Shown here piece by piece: positions 55,818 through 63,989 of a stretch of DNA of 64,000 nt. Within the stretch, counting starts at the first letter, position 1. Each line of letters opens with the position of its first letter. The DNA lies in contig DATFFH010000016.1 of the NCBI GenBank assembly GCA_035250245.1, forward strand, positions 3,768 to 67,767. Direction: 5' to 3'. The notes beneath the pieces are model-generated. The model had not been told where the DNA came from. It ran no database searches and saw only the letters and a list, made by a program, of their open reading frames with translations. The translations under genes were made by a program, and so were the position numbers. The stretch is from Luteimonas_C sp035250245 (GTDB lineage Bacteria; Pseudomonadota; Gammaproteobacteria; Xanthomonadales; Xanthomonadaceae).

Positions 55818-56917
55818 GCCGGGCCTTTGCGCAAAGGCAGGTTCAGCACGACTTCGGCGCCGCCTTCCGCCGGGCTGTTCAGAACCAACGAAGCCTGGGC
55901 GCCGTACATCGTGCGCAACCGTTCCCTCGTGTTCGACAGGCCGACGCCTTCTTCGGCCTGGGCGGGCGAGGCGAAGCCGACGCCGTCGTCGCGCACCGAC
56001 AGTTCCAGGCGGTTTGCGGACACGCGCGCCGCGATCTCGATCCTGCCGGCATCGGCGCGCTTGGCCACGCCATGCTTGATCGCGTTCTCCACCAGCGGCT
56101 GCAGCACGAAGCCGGGCACCAATGCCTCGCGCGCGGCCTCGTCGATGCGCCAATGCACGTCGAGCCGATCGGAGAATCGCACCTGTTCGATCGCCAGATA
56201 TTGTTCGATGAAGGTCAGTTCCTCGCTCAACGGCACTTCGTTGGGCTGGGTGGAACGCAGCGCCAAGCGCAGGACGTCGCCCAGCAATTCCAGCACCCGC
56301 GCAGCGTCGCGCTGGTTGCCGTCGCGGACCAGCACCAGCAGGGCATTGAGACTGTTGAACAGGAAATGCGGATTCAGCTGCATGCGTAGCGCGCCCAGGC
56401 GGGCTTCCGCCAGTTGCGCAGTCAAGCGCGAGGCCTGCAATTCCTGCTCGCGCGCTTCAACGAAATAGCGGAACGCATGCACGCAGCCGAGCACGGTGAA
56501 GTACATGAACACCGACCAGGGCAGGCTGGTCAGGATCCAGCTCAGGTAGGCTTGCGGCAACGGGCCTTCGGCGGGATAACGCTGCAGTACGACGCCTAAC
56601 AGCAGGCCCAGCGTGGCCCAGCCCAGGCACAGCGCCAAGGCGCCGGCCAAATGGATCGGAAGGTTGCGTTTCCAACGGCCGCCGCCGAGCGGATAGCGTT
56701 GCCCCAGCGCATACGCGATCGGCGTCAGCGCGCCCAGGAACAGCCATTCCGTGCCCTGGAACACCAGGTTCTGCCAGCGCGGCGGCTCGCCGGCCAGGCG
56801 CGCCTGCATCCAGGCCTGAAAAACGTCGAGGACGGCAGGTACGACGCAGGCGGCGGCGATCAGCAGCCAGAGGCGGCGCGGTACGGGCGAGCCTGTGCGC
56901 GGAACCGGAACGTTCAT
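55814..56917 (-). CDS. Sensor histidine kinase (LytS/YehU-type)
   Basis: The 367-aa protein has four predicted membrane helices (residues about 15-35, 50-72, 88-112, 125-147), then the His_kinase motif MQLNPHFLFNSLNALL, with the phospho-acceptor His184, and an HATPase domain: FVLQPLVENAIKHGVAKRADAGRIEIAA (N-box) and VRDDGVGFASP. It belongs to the LytS/YpdA-type kinases paired with LytTR regulators. The gene overlaps its regulator by 4 bases. The signal is unknown; there is no extracellular sensor domain of note. Confidence 0.93.
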   Translation of the reverse strand: MNVPVPRTGSPVPRRLWLLIAAACVVPAVLDVFQAWMQARLAGEPPRWQNLVFQGTEWLFLGALTPIAYALGQRYPLGGGRWKRNLPIHLAGALALCLGWATLGLLLGVVLQRYPAEGPLPQAYLSWILTSLPWSVFMYFTVLGCVHAFRYFVEAREQELQASRLTAQLAEARLGALRMQLNPHFLFNSLNALLVLVRDGNQRDAARVLELLGDVLRLALRSTQPNEVPLSEELTFIEQYLAIEQVRFSDRLDVHWRIDEAAREALVPGFVLQPLVENAIKHGVAKRADAGRIEIAARVSANRLELSVRDDGVGFASPAQAEEGVGLSNTRERLRTMYGAQASLVLNSPAEGGAEVVLNLPLRKGPA

Positions 56918-56960
56918 TTCGCCGCGGCCGGCGGGAAGATCGGCGGAGTATAGGCTCGCA

Positions 56961-57206
56961 CCCTTCTCCCGTCGGGAGAGGGGTTGGGGTGAGGGTTCGG
57001 CGGAGCGAGCGCATTTACGATCGCGCCGGAAATCGTGAGCCTACGATTGTGGTCGCGGTCGTCGACGGTTTCGCTTCGCCGAACCCTCATCCGGCGCTGC
57101 GCGCCACCTCGCTTCGCGCCCCGGCCCTTGCGCATAGCGCAAGGGCGTTCAGGCGTGCGCGAGCCGTGGCTCGCAAGCAGCACGCCTTCACCCCGATGGG
57201 AGAAGG
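56961..57206. repeat. CCCTCTCCC-type palindromes, family H, extended cluster
   Basis: A composite of TTCTCCCGTCGGGAGAGGGG at the left, two copies of a GAGGGTTCGGCGGAGCGAG-type piece facing each other, and a final CCGATGGGAGAAGG. The 297 bases between the kinase and pepQ starts hold this and no gene. Confidence 0.65.
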
Positions 57207-57214
57207 AAAAGCGA

Positions 57215-58543
57215 TCAAGCGATTTCCGCGAACGTCGGCCGGGTCAGGTTGACCGGATCGCCATCGGTGACCAGCACATCGTCTTCGATGCGGATGCCGC
57301 CGTAGGGGCGGAAGGCTTCGACGCGATCCCAATTCACCGCGCCGGCGTGCGGGCCTTGTTTCAGCGCGTCCAACAGCAGGTCGACGAAATACAGCCCCGG
57401 CTCGTTGGTCACCACCATGCCAGGTTCCAGTACGCGAGTCAGGCGCAGATAGGGATGGCCTTCGGGCTTGGCGATCTTGCCGCCGCGGTCGGATTCGGCG
57501 AAGCCGGCCACGTCGTGCACCTGCAAGCCGATGCCGTGGCCCAGCCCGTGCGGGAAGAAGGCCGAACTGACGCCGGTTTCAAGCGCCGCTTCCGGAGACA
57601 GATCGACGATCCCGAAATCCTTCAGCACGCCGGCCAGCAGCAGATGCGCATCCAGATGCACGCGCTTGTAGTCGTTGCCGGGGCGATACAGCTGTTCGAT
57701 CTTCTGTTGCGTGTTGTCGACGGCATCGATCAGCGCCTGGAATTCGCCGCCCGTATCCGCGGCGTAGGTGCGGGTGATGTCGGCCGCGTAGCCGAGATGG
57801 CCGGCGCCGGCGTCGATCAGGAAGCTGCGCGCCGGCTTGGGCGGCAGCCGGTCGAGTTCGGTGTAATGCAGCACCGCGCCGTGTTCGTTCAGTGCGACGA
57901 TGTTGCGGTAGGGCAGTTCGACCGCGTCCTGGCCCGCCGCTTGGCAATACGCCAGGTGGATGCCGAACTCGCTGGCGCCGGCGCGGAACGCGCGCTCGGC
58001 AGCGCGGTGGCCGCGCACGGCCTTGCGTTGTGCCTCGCGCATCATCGCGATTTCGTAGGGCGTCTTGTAGGCGCGGTGGTATTCCAGGTAGTCGACCACC
58101 GCCTGCGGATTGTTCGGTATGTAGCCGTCGAGCGCGCTTTGCGGCTCGCCCAGGATCGCGCAACGCGCGGCATTCTTGGGCAGATGCTGCAGGGCTTCTT
58201 CCGGCGTGCGGATCACGATCACGTCGAAATGCTCCGTCCACACGCCGCGCGGCGCTTCGGGCACCACGTGCCAATAGTCGAAGGGTTGGTGGTAGACGAC
58301 CTTGGGACGGTCGCCGGGCGTGTACACCAGCCAGCTGTTCGGCACCTGGGTCAGCGGCAGCCAGGCTTTGAATTGCGGGTTCACCGCATACGGATAGTCG
58401 CGGTCGTCGAACAGTTGGTAGTGCAGCGTGCCGCTGGGCACGACGAGGTGGTCGAAGCCGCCGCGGGCCAGCGCTTCTTCGGCGCGCGTTTCGACGGTGG
58501 CGAGATGTTCGGCGTAGAGCGTGCGCAGGTCGGGCGTGGACAT
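57215..58543 (-). CDS. pepQ: Xaa-Pro dipeptidase (PepQ-type)
   Basis: The 442-aa enzyme is an M24 prolidase: SFLIDAGAGHLGYAADITRTY (two Asp), SAFFPHGLGHGIGLQVHDV (His), VTNEPGLYF (Glu), GGIRIEDDVLV (Glu) and the N-terminal LVVPSGTLHYQLFDDRDYPYAV. Length and ligand spacing are those of PepQ (PepP is at 51187). It cleaves Xaa-Pro dipeptides. It lies in the same orientation as the PilZ-DUF1631 pair upstream, with a 72-base gap. Confidence 0.94.
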   Translation of the reverse strand: MSTPDLRTLYAEHLATVETRAEEALARGGFDHLVVPSGTLHYQLFDDRDYPYAVNPQFKAWLPLTQVPNSWLVYTPGDRPKVVYHQPFDYWHVVPEAPRGVWTEHFDVIVIRTPEEALQHLPKNAARCAILGEPQSALDGYIPNNPQAVVDYLEYHRAYKTPYEIAMMREAQRKAVRGHRAAERAFRAGASEFGIHLAYCQAAGQDAVELPYRNIVALNEHGAVLHYTELDRLPPKPARSFLIDAGAGHLGYAADITRTYAADTGGEFQALIDAVDNTQQKIEQLYRPGNDYKRVHLDAHLLLAGVLKDFGIVDLSPEAALETGVSSAFFPHGLGHGIGLQVHDVAGFAESDRGGKIAKPEGHPYLRLTRVLEPGMVVTNEPGLYFVDLLLDALKQGPHAGAVNWDRVEAFRPYGGIRIEDDVLVTDGDPVNLTRPTFAEIA

Positions 58544-58615
58544 CGCGGGTCTCGGGGAGGCGAATCCCGATTTTGCCGCATTCGTTCCCTCGCCGCAGGT
58601 GCCGGAGGGCCGGTG

Positions 58616-58978
58616 CTAGTCGAATTCGCCGCCCGGCGAGTCTACCCACGCGTTGAGCGCTTGCTGCGAGGCTTTGGGCAATAGAATGAAGCGCGCGCCG
58701 GCCCACAGTTGCGCGCCCGAGCCGCTGCGGTCCAGCCACAGCACCTGCGCGCCGCATTCGATCTGCGCGTCGCCGCCGCCGGGTTGCGGCAGACGGAAGC
58801 GCCATTGGTAAAGCGCATCTTCGTTCAAGGACGCGTGCGCGATCAGCAGCAGGCCCGATTCGGACAAATTGCCGAGCTGGCCGATGACCGCGTCGGTCAT
58901 CGCATCCACCACTTCGATGCGGGCGATCGCGCGGCGGCGGCGGGCGCGTCGGAATTCGGGCGTCGCGGTCGTATTCAT
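58616..58978 (-). CDS. PilZ domain protein
   Basis: The 120-aa protein has the cyclic-di-GMP binding motifs of PilZ: FRRARRRRAIARIEV (RxxxR-type at residues 10-14) and GNLSESGLLLI (D/N-x-S-x-x-G at about 37-42). The rest is the barrel: AQIECGAQVLWLDRS and AQLWAGARFILLP. Its start overlaps the stop of the DUF1631 gene upstream (ATGA), so they are translated together. A role in motility or adhesion control is likely. Confidence 0.88.
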   Translation of the reverse strand: MNTTATPEFRRARRRRAIARIEVVDAMTDAVIGQLGNLSESGLLLIAHASLNEDALYQWRFRLPQPGGGDAQIECGAQVLWLDRSGSGAQLWAGARFILLPKASQQALNAWVDSPGGEFD

Positions 58979-61302
58979 GCCGGTGCGGCTCCTGCCGTGG
59001 GCTCGCCTTGGCCGGCGAAGCTGCGCAACACCGACAGCGTCGCTTGCCAGGCGCGGTCGACCAGGCGACTGCTTTGCACGGTGATCACGCGCACCTGGTT
59101 CTGCGCCATCAGGCGGGAAATGTGGTCGAGGGTCATCTCGGCCGTGCGCTGGCCGCGGTTGTTGACGAACAAGACGTTGTCGGTGACCGGGCTGTACCAG
59201 GACAGGCGGCGGCGGCTGGCGTCGCCCTGCTGGTTATGGGTGAATTCCATCCAGGTGCCGAACGGCAGCGAGCGCAGATATTCGTAGCAGGCCTGTTCTT
59301 CCTTGTTGCGCGGGCGCAATTCGGTCTTCTTGGCGGCGACTTCCTCGCCCAGGCGCGCATGCGATTTCAGCTTGAGCGTGAGCTCGGTGCGCGAAGTGGC
59401 ATCGTCGCTTTCGGTCGGCGCCCGGCTCAGCTGGCGCGCCATCGCCGTGGCTTCGTTGGCGTGGTAGCCCACCTGCAGCATCGATTGCTCGATCTGCGAA
59501 GCCAAATCGGCGTCGAGGGTGGAATCCTTGGCGCAGGTGACTTCGATGATGCGCTTGGTCGCCTCCAGATGCGTGCGCCACAGTTCGGACGACTCGCCGT
59601 TGCGCAGCAACACCAGGGTCAGCACGTCCGTCCAGGCCTGGCGCAGCAAGGTCTGCACGAAGCGCGGCAGCGGCTGGTCCTTGAGCATGCCGTCGAGCAC
59701 TTCGGCGGCGCGTTGCTTGGCCACCGCCAGTTTTTCCTTGCCGCGCGCGGCTTCGACGTGACGGCGCTCGCTGATTTCGGCACGGCGGGCCTGGACCTGC
59801 AACTGCTGCTGCAAGTCGGCGTTGGCCTCTTCGAATATCTTGACGTCGCCCTGGTAGTCGCTGACCACGCGTTCCACGGTTTGGGCGAGCTGGTTCTCGA
59901 ACTGCGGATCGACCCCGTCCTCGCCCAGCCAGGAAGCGCCGGACTCGGCCACCGTGTTGAGGAACATCCGGCCGGGATGCTCGCTGCGCGCGAAGAAACC
60001 GCGGTCCTGCAGCGCCAGGCGCAACAGCGGCACCTGCAGGCGATCGAGCAGTTCGCGCGCCAGGGTGTCGGAGCGGACTTCGCGTTCCAGTTCGGTGTAC
60101 AGCAGGCCGAGCAGATCGAAAGTGTCGCTGTCTTCGCGCGACAGCGTGGCGGCCGTCCCGCGCTGCTGGCGGGCCATGGCCAGCACCGCCTGCTGCACGT
60201 CGCGCAGCGATCGTTTCTGTTCCGGCGCCGCGGCGCTGCGCGCGTTGCGTTGCAGCGTATCCAGCATCTCGTCCAACGCCGGCGCGGCCAGCGCTTCCGC
60301 GCCCGGCGCGGCGGCGCCGGCCTGCAGCTTGCCGATCAAACCGCGGCGTCCGGACAGCAATTGCTGCAGCAGCGCGAATTGCATGGCGTCGTCGGCCACG
60401 CTCGGCGCATTCGCCTGGCCCAGCCAGCCGGTGAAGGGCGCTTGGACGTCGCCGGCGGCCGCCGGTTTGGCGCCGGCTGCTTCAGCCTTCGCCGGGCCTT
60501 CGGCTTCGGCGCGTTGCGCGGCGGGCCTGATCCGCGCCGGCACGAATTCAAGACCGGGGAGGATCCCTGCCTTGCCCAGCACGTCGTTCATCAGTTCGAC
60601 CAGCGTGGGATATCCCGCCAGCACGTGGTGTTCGAAAGCGCGATACAGCGACAGCCGCAGCACGTTGTCGTGATGCAGGGCGTGCGAGGTTTCCTGCGCG
60701 ATCCGTAGCAGGGCGCGTGGCCCGACCGGCAGACGTTCGGTTTCGAAGGCGGGCGCGGCGGCCATCACGCCGAAGCGCTGGCCGAGCAGATACAGGGTTA
60801 GCGTGGCGCGCGATTCGTAGCGGACCGACAGATCGCGCAACAGGATCTCCTCGTCGCCGACATCGTGCTCCACCAGCTGCCATTGCTGGCTCGTCGGCTT
60901 GGCGGCCGGCGCATCCTCGCCTTCCATCCGTGCCACGCGAACGCGGGCCAGCGCGTCCTCCAGGCCGTGCAGATAATGCGGAATGAAATCGGCGCGGGTC
61001 ATGCGCAAGTTGCGCAAGGCGTTGAACTGGTCGTCCTGGGCGGCGGCGTTGCGGGCGTGGTTGGCCTGCTGGAACAACTGCTGCTCGAGCTCGTTGAGCA
61101 TCTTGCCCAGCCCGCGCACGATCTCTTCGGAGATCACCGCCAGCAATGGCTCGAGCGCCGCGCGCACGCGCGGCGGCAGGTCGCTGCCGACCAGTGTGGC
61201 GAACTGGCTGTCTTTGGAATGCACCATGGCCTGCTCGTTTCGCTCCCCTGCGAAATCGTCCTCGTTAAATAGCATGCCCGGCGCCGCGAGCGCCATACGC
61301 AT
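58975..61302 (-). CDS. DUF1631 family protein
   Basis: The 775-aa cytoplasmic protein has no membrane segments. It shows DUF1631 elements: KMLNELEQQLFQQANHARNAAAQDDQFNALRNLRMTRADFIPHYLHGLEDAL, VSDYQGDVKIFEEANADLQQQLQVQARRAEISERRHVEAARGKEKL (coiled coil), QPLPRFVQTLLRQAWTDVLTLVLLRNGESSELWR, and at the end WMEFTHNQQGDASRRRLSWYSPVTDNVLFVNNRGQ. It is coupled to the PilZ gene, so it may work in c-di-GMP signalling. The start could also be at an internal ATG (61275). Confidence 0.85.
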   Translation of the reverse strand: MRMALAAPGMLFNEDDFAGERNEQAMVHSKDSQFATLVGSDLPPRVRAALEPLLAVISEEIVRGLGKMLNELEQQLFQQANHARNAAAQDDQFNALRNLRMTRADFIPHYLHGLEDALARVRVARMEGEDAPAAKPTSQQWQLVEHDVGDEEILLRDLSVRYESRATLTLYLLGQRFGVMAAAPAFETERLPVGPRALLRIAQETSHALHHDNVLRLSLYRAFEHHVLAGYPTLVELMNDVLGKAGILPGLEFVPARIRPAAQRAEAEGPAKAEAAGAKPAAAGDVQAPFTGWLGQANAPSVADDAMQFALLQQLLSGRRGLIGKLQAGAAAPGAEALAAPALDEMLDTLQRNARSAAAPEQKRSLRDVQQAVLAMARQQRGTAATLSREDSDTFDLLGLLYTELEREVRSDTLARELLDRLQVPLLRLALQDRGFFARSEHPGRMFLNTVAESGASWLGEDGVDPQFENQLAQTVERVVSDYQGDVKIFEEANADLQQQLQVQARRAEISERRHVEAARGKEKLAVAKQRAAEVLDGMLKDQPLPRFVQTLLRQAWTDVLTLVLLRNGESSELWRTHLEATKRIIEVTCAKDSTLDADLASQIEQSMLQVGYHANEATAMARQLSRAPTESDDATSRTELTLKLKSHARLGEEVAAKKTELRPRNKEEQACYEYLRSLPFGTWMEFTHNQQGDASRRRLSWYSPVTDNVLFVNNRGQRTAEMTLDHISRLMAQNQVRVITVQSSRLVDRAWQATLSVLRSFAGQGEPTAGAAPA

Positions 61303-61353
61303 CTGCTAACGCGGCGGGGGCGGGAAGGCGGCCAAGGCCCGCCGAACAGGGGT

Positions 61354-61539
61354 TCAGTCGTCGCGGAAGGCTTCGAGTCCGCCAGCGCCGCCTTCTTCGT
61401 CCACGCGCAATTGCAGCTCGATCGGGCGGCAGCAGACCGGGCAGTCCTCGACGTACGCGGCTTCTCCGGCGCTGGCGTCCACCAGCGCCTCGAAGCGTTC
61501 GCCGCAATACGGGCAGCGGATGGTGCGGGATTCGAGCAT
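61354..61539 (-). CDS. CPXCG-motif small cysteine-rich protein
   Basis: The 61-aa protein has TIRCPYCGERFEALVDASA (Cys9, Cys12) and EDCPVCCRPIELQLRVDEEG (Cys33, Cys36/37), the CPXCG motif-containing family pattern: a small zinc-ribbon-like protein. The role is unknown. It lies 51 bases upstream of the DUF1631 gene. Confidence 0.88.
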   Translation of the reverse strand: MLESRTIRCPYCGERFEALVDASAGEAAYVEDCPVCCRPIELQLRVDEEGGAGGLEAFRDD

Positions 61540-61639
61540 GGGTGGATTATCGCGCTCAAGCCGATGTCGTGGCGTGAGCTCGCCGTTGTCATGCTGCTCT
61601 GAGCTAGCCTCTCCCGCTTGCGGAAGGAAGCGATTGCGA

Positions 61640-62794
61640 TCAATCCCGCAGAAACAACCCGATCACATCGTTCGCGAACCGCCGTCCCAGTTCGCTCGGC
61701 ACCACGCATTCACCGTCGTTCGCCAACCAGCCGCGTTCGGTCGCCGTCGCCAGTTCGGCCGCGATCGCCTCGCGCGGCAAGCCGGTCGTGGCTTCGAAGC
61801 CGGCGAGCGCGAAGCCTTCGTTCAAGCGCAGCGCGTTCAGCATGAAGTCGAACGGCCTGCGTTCCGGCGAAATCCTTTCGTCGCCGCCGATCGCATCCTC
61901 CCGCCCAGCCTTGGCCAGGTATTCGGCCGGATGCTTCACCTTCCAACGGCGCAGGATCGCCTGCTCCGATCCCAACGTCAGCTTGCCGTGCGCGCCGGCA
62001 CCGATGCCCAGATAGTCGCCGAAACGCCAGTAATTGAGGTTGTGCGCGCATTGCCGGCCCGGCTTCGCGTACGCGGAGATTTCGTATTGCGCATAACCCG
62101 CATCGGCCAGCAGCGCTTGGCAGCGCTCCTGCATATCCCAGGCCTCGTCGTGCTCCGGGATGCCGGCGGGCGGACGCGCGGCGAACAGCGTGTTCGGTTC
62201 CAGGGTCAGCTGGTAATGGCTGATGTGCGTGGGCTGCAACGCCAGGGCGCGTTCGACGTCGCGCTCGGCCATCGCCAAAGTCTGTTCGGGCAGCGCATAC
62301 ATCAGATCGAGATTGAAATTGTCGAAGCCGGCGTCCTGCGCCATCTTCACCGCGCGCTCGGCCTCGCCGCTGTCGTGGATGCGGCCGAGCCGGCGCAGGC
62401 AGCCGTCGTCGAAGCTCTGCACGCCGAAGCTGAGCCGGTTGACGCCGGCGGCGAGGTAATCCTCGAAGCGGCCGTGTTCGGCAGTGCCGGGGTTGGTTTC
62501 CAGGGTGATTTCCAGGCCCGGCGCGAACCGCAGCCGCGAGGAAGCTGCCTGCAGGAAGCGGTCGATGGCCACCGGCGGGAACAGGCTGGGCGTGCCGCCG
62601 CCGAAAAACACGGTTTGCACGGTACGGCCCCAGACCAGCGGCAGATCGTGGTCCAGGTCTGCGATCAGCGCGTCCACATAAGCGTCGAACGGCAGTGCGC
62701 CGCGGCCTTCGTGCGAGTTGAAATCGCAGTACGGGCATTTGCGCACGCACCAGGGCAGATGCACGTACAGCGACAGCGGCGGCGGGATCAGCAT
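61640..62794 (-). CDS. hemW: Radical SAM heme chaperone HemW
   Basis: The 384-aa protein has the radical SAM motif WCVRKCPYCDF (Cys16, Cys20, Cys23), FFGGGTPSLFPPVAI, LETNPGTAEHGRFEDYLAAGVNRLSFGVQSFDD and the C-terminal HemW region with HNLNYWRFGDYLGIGAGAHGKL. It is a heme-binding HemW/CPO-like protein rather than HemN. The ATG at 62794 is chosen; the longer frame to 62860 runs through the family C palindrome. rdgB lies upstream on the same strand. Confidence 0.94.
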   Translation of the reverse strand: MLIPPPLSLYVHLPWCVRKCPYCDFNSHEGRGALPFDAYVDALIADLDHDLPLVWGRTVQTVFFGGGTPSLFPPVAIDRFLQAASSRLRFAPGLEITLETNPGTAEHGRFEDYLAAGVNRLSFGVQSFDDGCLRRLGRIHDSGEAERAVKMAQDAGFDNFNLDLMYALPEQTLAMAERDVERALALQPTHISHYQLTLEPNTLFAARPPAGIPEHDEAWDMQERCQALLADAGYAQYEISAYAKPGRQCAHNLNYWRFGDYLGIGAGAHGKLTLGSEQAILRRWKVKHPAEYLAKAGREDAIGGDERISPERRPFDFMLNALRLNEGFALAGFEATTGLPREAIAAELATATERGWLANDGECVVPSELGRRFANDVIGLFLRD

Positions 62795-62819
62795 CGTCCT
62801 ATTGTAGGTCTTGCGTTTC

Positions 62820-62909
62820 GTAGGAGCGGCTTTAGCCGCGAGCTCTTTCCTTGAAATCACGCATTGTCGCGATTTGATGAAGAAAGCTCGCGGCTAAAGC
62901 CGCTCCTAC
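62820..62909. repeat. GTAG palindrome, family C copy 6
   Basis: GTAGGAGCGGCTTTAGCCGC left and the complement ending CTCCTAC right. Its CTA at 62906-62908 is the stop codon of rdgB. Confidence 0.92.
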
Positions 62910-63508
62910 GAAGAGCCAAGCAACTCAGGCAGGCGTCGCTTGAGCGCCGCCAGCGCCAAACCGCGATGGCTGACGCGGTTCTTCTCCTCCGGCGCCATCT
63001 CGGCGGCCGACAGTCCGCTGACCGGATCGAAGAACACCGGGTCGTAGCCGTGACCGCCGCTGCCGCGGCGCGCCCCGAGGATGCGGCCGCGCCAGCTGCC
63101 TTCGACGACGATGGGTTCGGGATCGTCGGCATGGCGCAGCAGCGCCAGCACGCAATGGAAACGCGCGCTGCGGCCCCCTTCCGACACGCTCTGCAATTCG
63201 AGCAGCAGCTTGTCGATGTTCGCTTCGGCGTCGCCGTGCGCGCCGCTATAACGCGCCGAATACAGGCCCGGCGCGCCGTTCAGCGCGTCGACGCAGATGC
63301 CCGAATCGTCGGCCAGCGCCGGCAGGCCGGTGGCGCGCGCCGCGTGGCGCGCCTTGATCAGCGCGTTCTCGATGAAAGTGGTCCCGGTTTCGTCCGCGTC
63401 GGCCACGCCGAATTCGGATTGCGCGTGCAGGTCGATGCCGCTGCCGCCCAGGATTTCGCGCAGTTCGCCCAATTTGCCCGCGTTGCTGCTGGCCAGCACC
63501 AGTTTCAT
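62906..63508 (-). CDS. rdgB: RdgB/HAM1 family non-canonical purine NTP pyrophosphatase
   Basis: The 200-aa protein has MKLVLASSNAGKLGELREIL, FIENALIKARHAARATGLPALADDSGICVDALNGAPGLYSARYSGAHGD, and YDPVFFDPVSGLSAAEMAPEEKNRVSHRGLAL, all RdgB motifs. It hydrolyses dITP/XTP to clean the nucleotide pool. ATG at 63508 overlaps the stop of the VOC gene (ATGA). The stop TAG is in the family C palindrome. Confidence 0.95.
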   Translation of the reverse strand: MKLVLASSNAGKLGELREILGGSGIDLHAQSEFGVADADETGTTFIENALIKARHAARATGLPALADDSGICVDALNGAPGLYSARYSGAHGDAEANIDKLLLELQSVSEGGRSARFHCVLALLRHADDPEPIVVEGSWRGRILGARRGSGGHGYDPVFFDPVSGLSAAEMAPEEKNRVSHRGLALAALKRRLPELLGSS

Positions 63509-63897
63509 GGTTTCGGCTCGATCAAATCCCAACGGTTGCCGTACAGGTCTTCGAACACGACTACGGTGCCGTAAGACTCATGGCGTGGCGCTTCGACGAA
63601 GTTCACGCCTTGCGCCGACATCGCGGCGTAGTCGCGGCCGAAATCATCGGTATGCAGGAAGAAGCCGACGCGGCCGCCCATCTGGTCGCCGACTTGCGCG
63701 CTTTGGCGCTCGTTAACGGCCCGCGCCAGCAGCAGCGACGTTTCCGCAGCGCCGCGCGGCGCGACCCGCACCCAGCGCTTGTCGCCACCGCGCGGCGTGT
63801 CTTCCAGCAACACGAAGCCCAGCTTCTGCGTGTAGTAGGCGATCGCTTCGTCGTAGTCGCGGACGAGCAAAGAGATCATGGCGATGTGTCGTTGCAT
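63505..63897 (-). CDS. VOC family protein
   Basis: The 130-aa protein starts MQRHIAMISLLVRDYDEAIAYYTQKLGFVLLED, then DKRWVRVAPRGAAETSLLLARA, VGFFLHTDDFGRDYAAMSAQGVNFVEAP and GTVVVFEDLYGNRWDLIEP, the VOC layout with DLYGNRWDL. The ATG at 63897 is chosen over 63957, which lies within a family A palindrome. It is translationally coupled with rdgB. Function unknown. Confidence 0.86.
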   Translation of the reverse strand: MQRHIAMISLLVRDYDEAIAYYTQKLGFVLLEDTPRGGDKRWVRVAPRGAAETSLLLARAVNERQSAQVGDQMGGRVGFFLHTDDFGRDYAAMSAQGVNFVEAPRHESYGTVVVFEDLYGNRWDLIEPKP

Positions 63898-63905
63898 TCG
63901 TTGCC

Positions 63906-63989
63906 TCGTAGGCTGGGTCGGCTCTATCGACCCAGCGTCGCTCCTGCAGTCACGCATTGCTGGGTTGATGAAGCCAACCCAGCCTACGG
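63906..63989. repeat. GTAG palindrome, family A copy 5
   Basis: CGTAGGCTGGGTCGGCTCTA left and GATGAAGCCAACCCAGCCTA right with two G/C-rich inner stems; last feature of the window. Confidence 0.85.

Noticed and set aside
62795..62860. Extra N-terminal residues on hemW (frame open through the family C palindrome)
   Set aside because: The residues (ELAAKAAPT-type) are the translation of the palindrome and recur at every family C copy.
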